Shown here piece after piece: positions 63,881 to 64,000 of a DNA stretch of 64,000 nucleotides; the first letter of the stretch is position 1; each line of letters begins with the position of its first letter. The position numbers were made by a program, and so were the translations under genes. The notes under the pieces are model-generated. The model was not told where the DNA came from and did no database searches. It worked only from the letters and a program-made list of their open reading frames with translations. The stretch covers positions 37,842 to 101,841 of the forward strand of contig NZ_QGKL01000026.1 of assembly GCF_003172895.1 (NCBI RefSeq), given 5' to 3'. This DNA is from Leucothrix arctica (GTDB taxonomy: Bacteria; Pseudomonadota; Gammaproteobacteria; Thiotrichales; Thiotrichaceae).

Positions 63881-64000
63881 TCCGTCAGCAGCAAGAGAGC
63901 CACAGTGTCAGCCGTTTATGTCGAGTATTGGCGGTCAACCGAAGTAGTTACCGTTACTGGTGCAAACCATCTAAAACTGTTTCACCACAACGCCTTAAAC
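63829..64000 (+). CDS. IS3-family transposase OrfB, partial
   Basis: In the -1 frame after the slippery site the reading continues KKGFSSLDAGLNQRFALIRQ, then ESHSVSRLCRVLAVNRSSYRYW, the HTH_21 start of OrfB. The DDE catalytic domain lies beyond the window end. Confidence 0.85.

Larger units (their letters stand above)
63499..64000 (+). mobile_element. IS3-family insertion sequence, right end outside the window
   Basis: The left end begins TGTAGTGGCACACTAAATTT, a typical IS3-type terminus, directly inside the sensor kinase gene. OrfA and the start of OrfB follow in overlapping frames. The window ends before the other terminus, so length and target duplication cannot be checked. Confidence 0.85.

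Noticed and set aside
1..64000. tRNA, rRNA, tmRNA or riboswitch genes
   Set aside because: I looked in the intergenic gaps for tRNA-like GGTTCGA loops and paired acceptor stems and found none I could support; a tRNAscan or Infernal run would settle it.

Overview
The window is a piece of a gammaproteobacterial chromosome. The evidence is the core gene content: a zinc-LID adenylate kinase, zapE followed by sdhC-sdhD-sdhA-sdhB-sdhE, a monofunctional RelA and class I fumarase. Alginate lyases of families PL7 and PL17 and a TAXI-type TRAP binding protein suggest a marine or algae-associated life. From memory the mix resembles Thiotrichales such as Leucothrix, but the sequence alone does not prove a genus.

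Layout. (1) 0-8.8 kb is conserved core: adk, a CysB-like LysR regulator, zapE, an SDH assembly factor, the sdh operon, sdhE and fumarase. (2) 8.8-17.5 kb is an accessory island. It holds an Mrr-like protein, a 1.5-kb IS66-type element with an internal amber codon and a 9-bp target duplication, two decayed copies of the C-terminus of a DUF234 ATPase on either side of a VapBC-type pair, and small genes whose junctions look like decayed integron cassettes. (3) 17.6-24.7 kb has an ABC exporter, a decayed bufB/bufC pair, a DUF368 lipid-carrier transporter, an RhlE helicase and a radical SAM protein. (4) 24.8-32.8 kb is a copper locus: a DUF692 enzyme (BufB), DUF2063 partner (BufC), a small Cys-rich secreted protein, CusB, CusA, a DUF2282 bufferin-type precursor (BufA1) and a second membrane-fusion protein. 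(5) relA is followed by a truncated hsdM start abutting a PD-(D/E)XK nuclease, then a decayed partial copy of a locus that is intact at 45.3-50.0 kb. (6) 38.6-43.2 kb has an amino-acid ABC transporter and a PAS plus PhnD-like pair, separated by two matching palindromes. (7) An AbiE toxin-antitoxin pair follows. (8) 45.1-50.0 kb is a two-component locus with two small membrane proteins, a DUF3592 protein and two copies of a 46-bp promoter-like element. (9) 49.9-56.1 kb carries a Tat-exported intradiol dioxygenase, a secreted copper-radical oxidase, and a rhodanese plus PEP-utilising pair. (10) 56.3-61.1 kb has a 2OG-Fe(II) oxygenase and an alginate cluster (PL17, tautomerase, PL7 lipoprotein). 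(11) The end holds a TAXI protein, a Blc lipocalin and a hybrid sensor kinase cut by an IS3-family element that runs off the window.

How it fits together. The copper locus pairs export by a Cus-type pump with periplasmic binding by a modified peptide, and a second copper protein (the galactose-oxidase-like enzyme) lies 20 kb away. The alginate genes could convert polymer to monomer: surface PL7 endolyase, then cytoplasmic PL17. No RNA genes or CRISPR arrays were seen.
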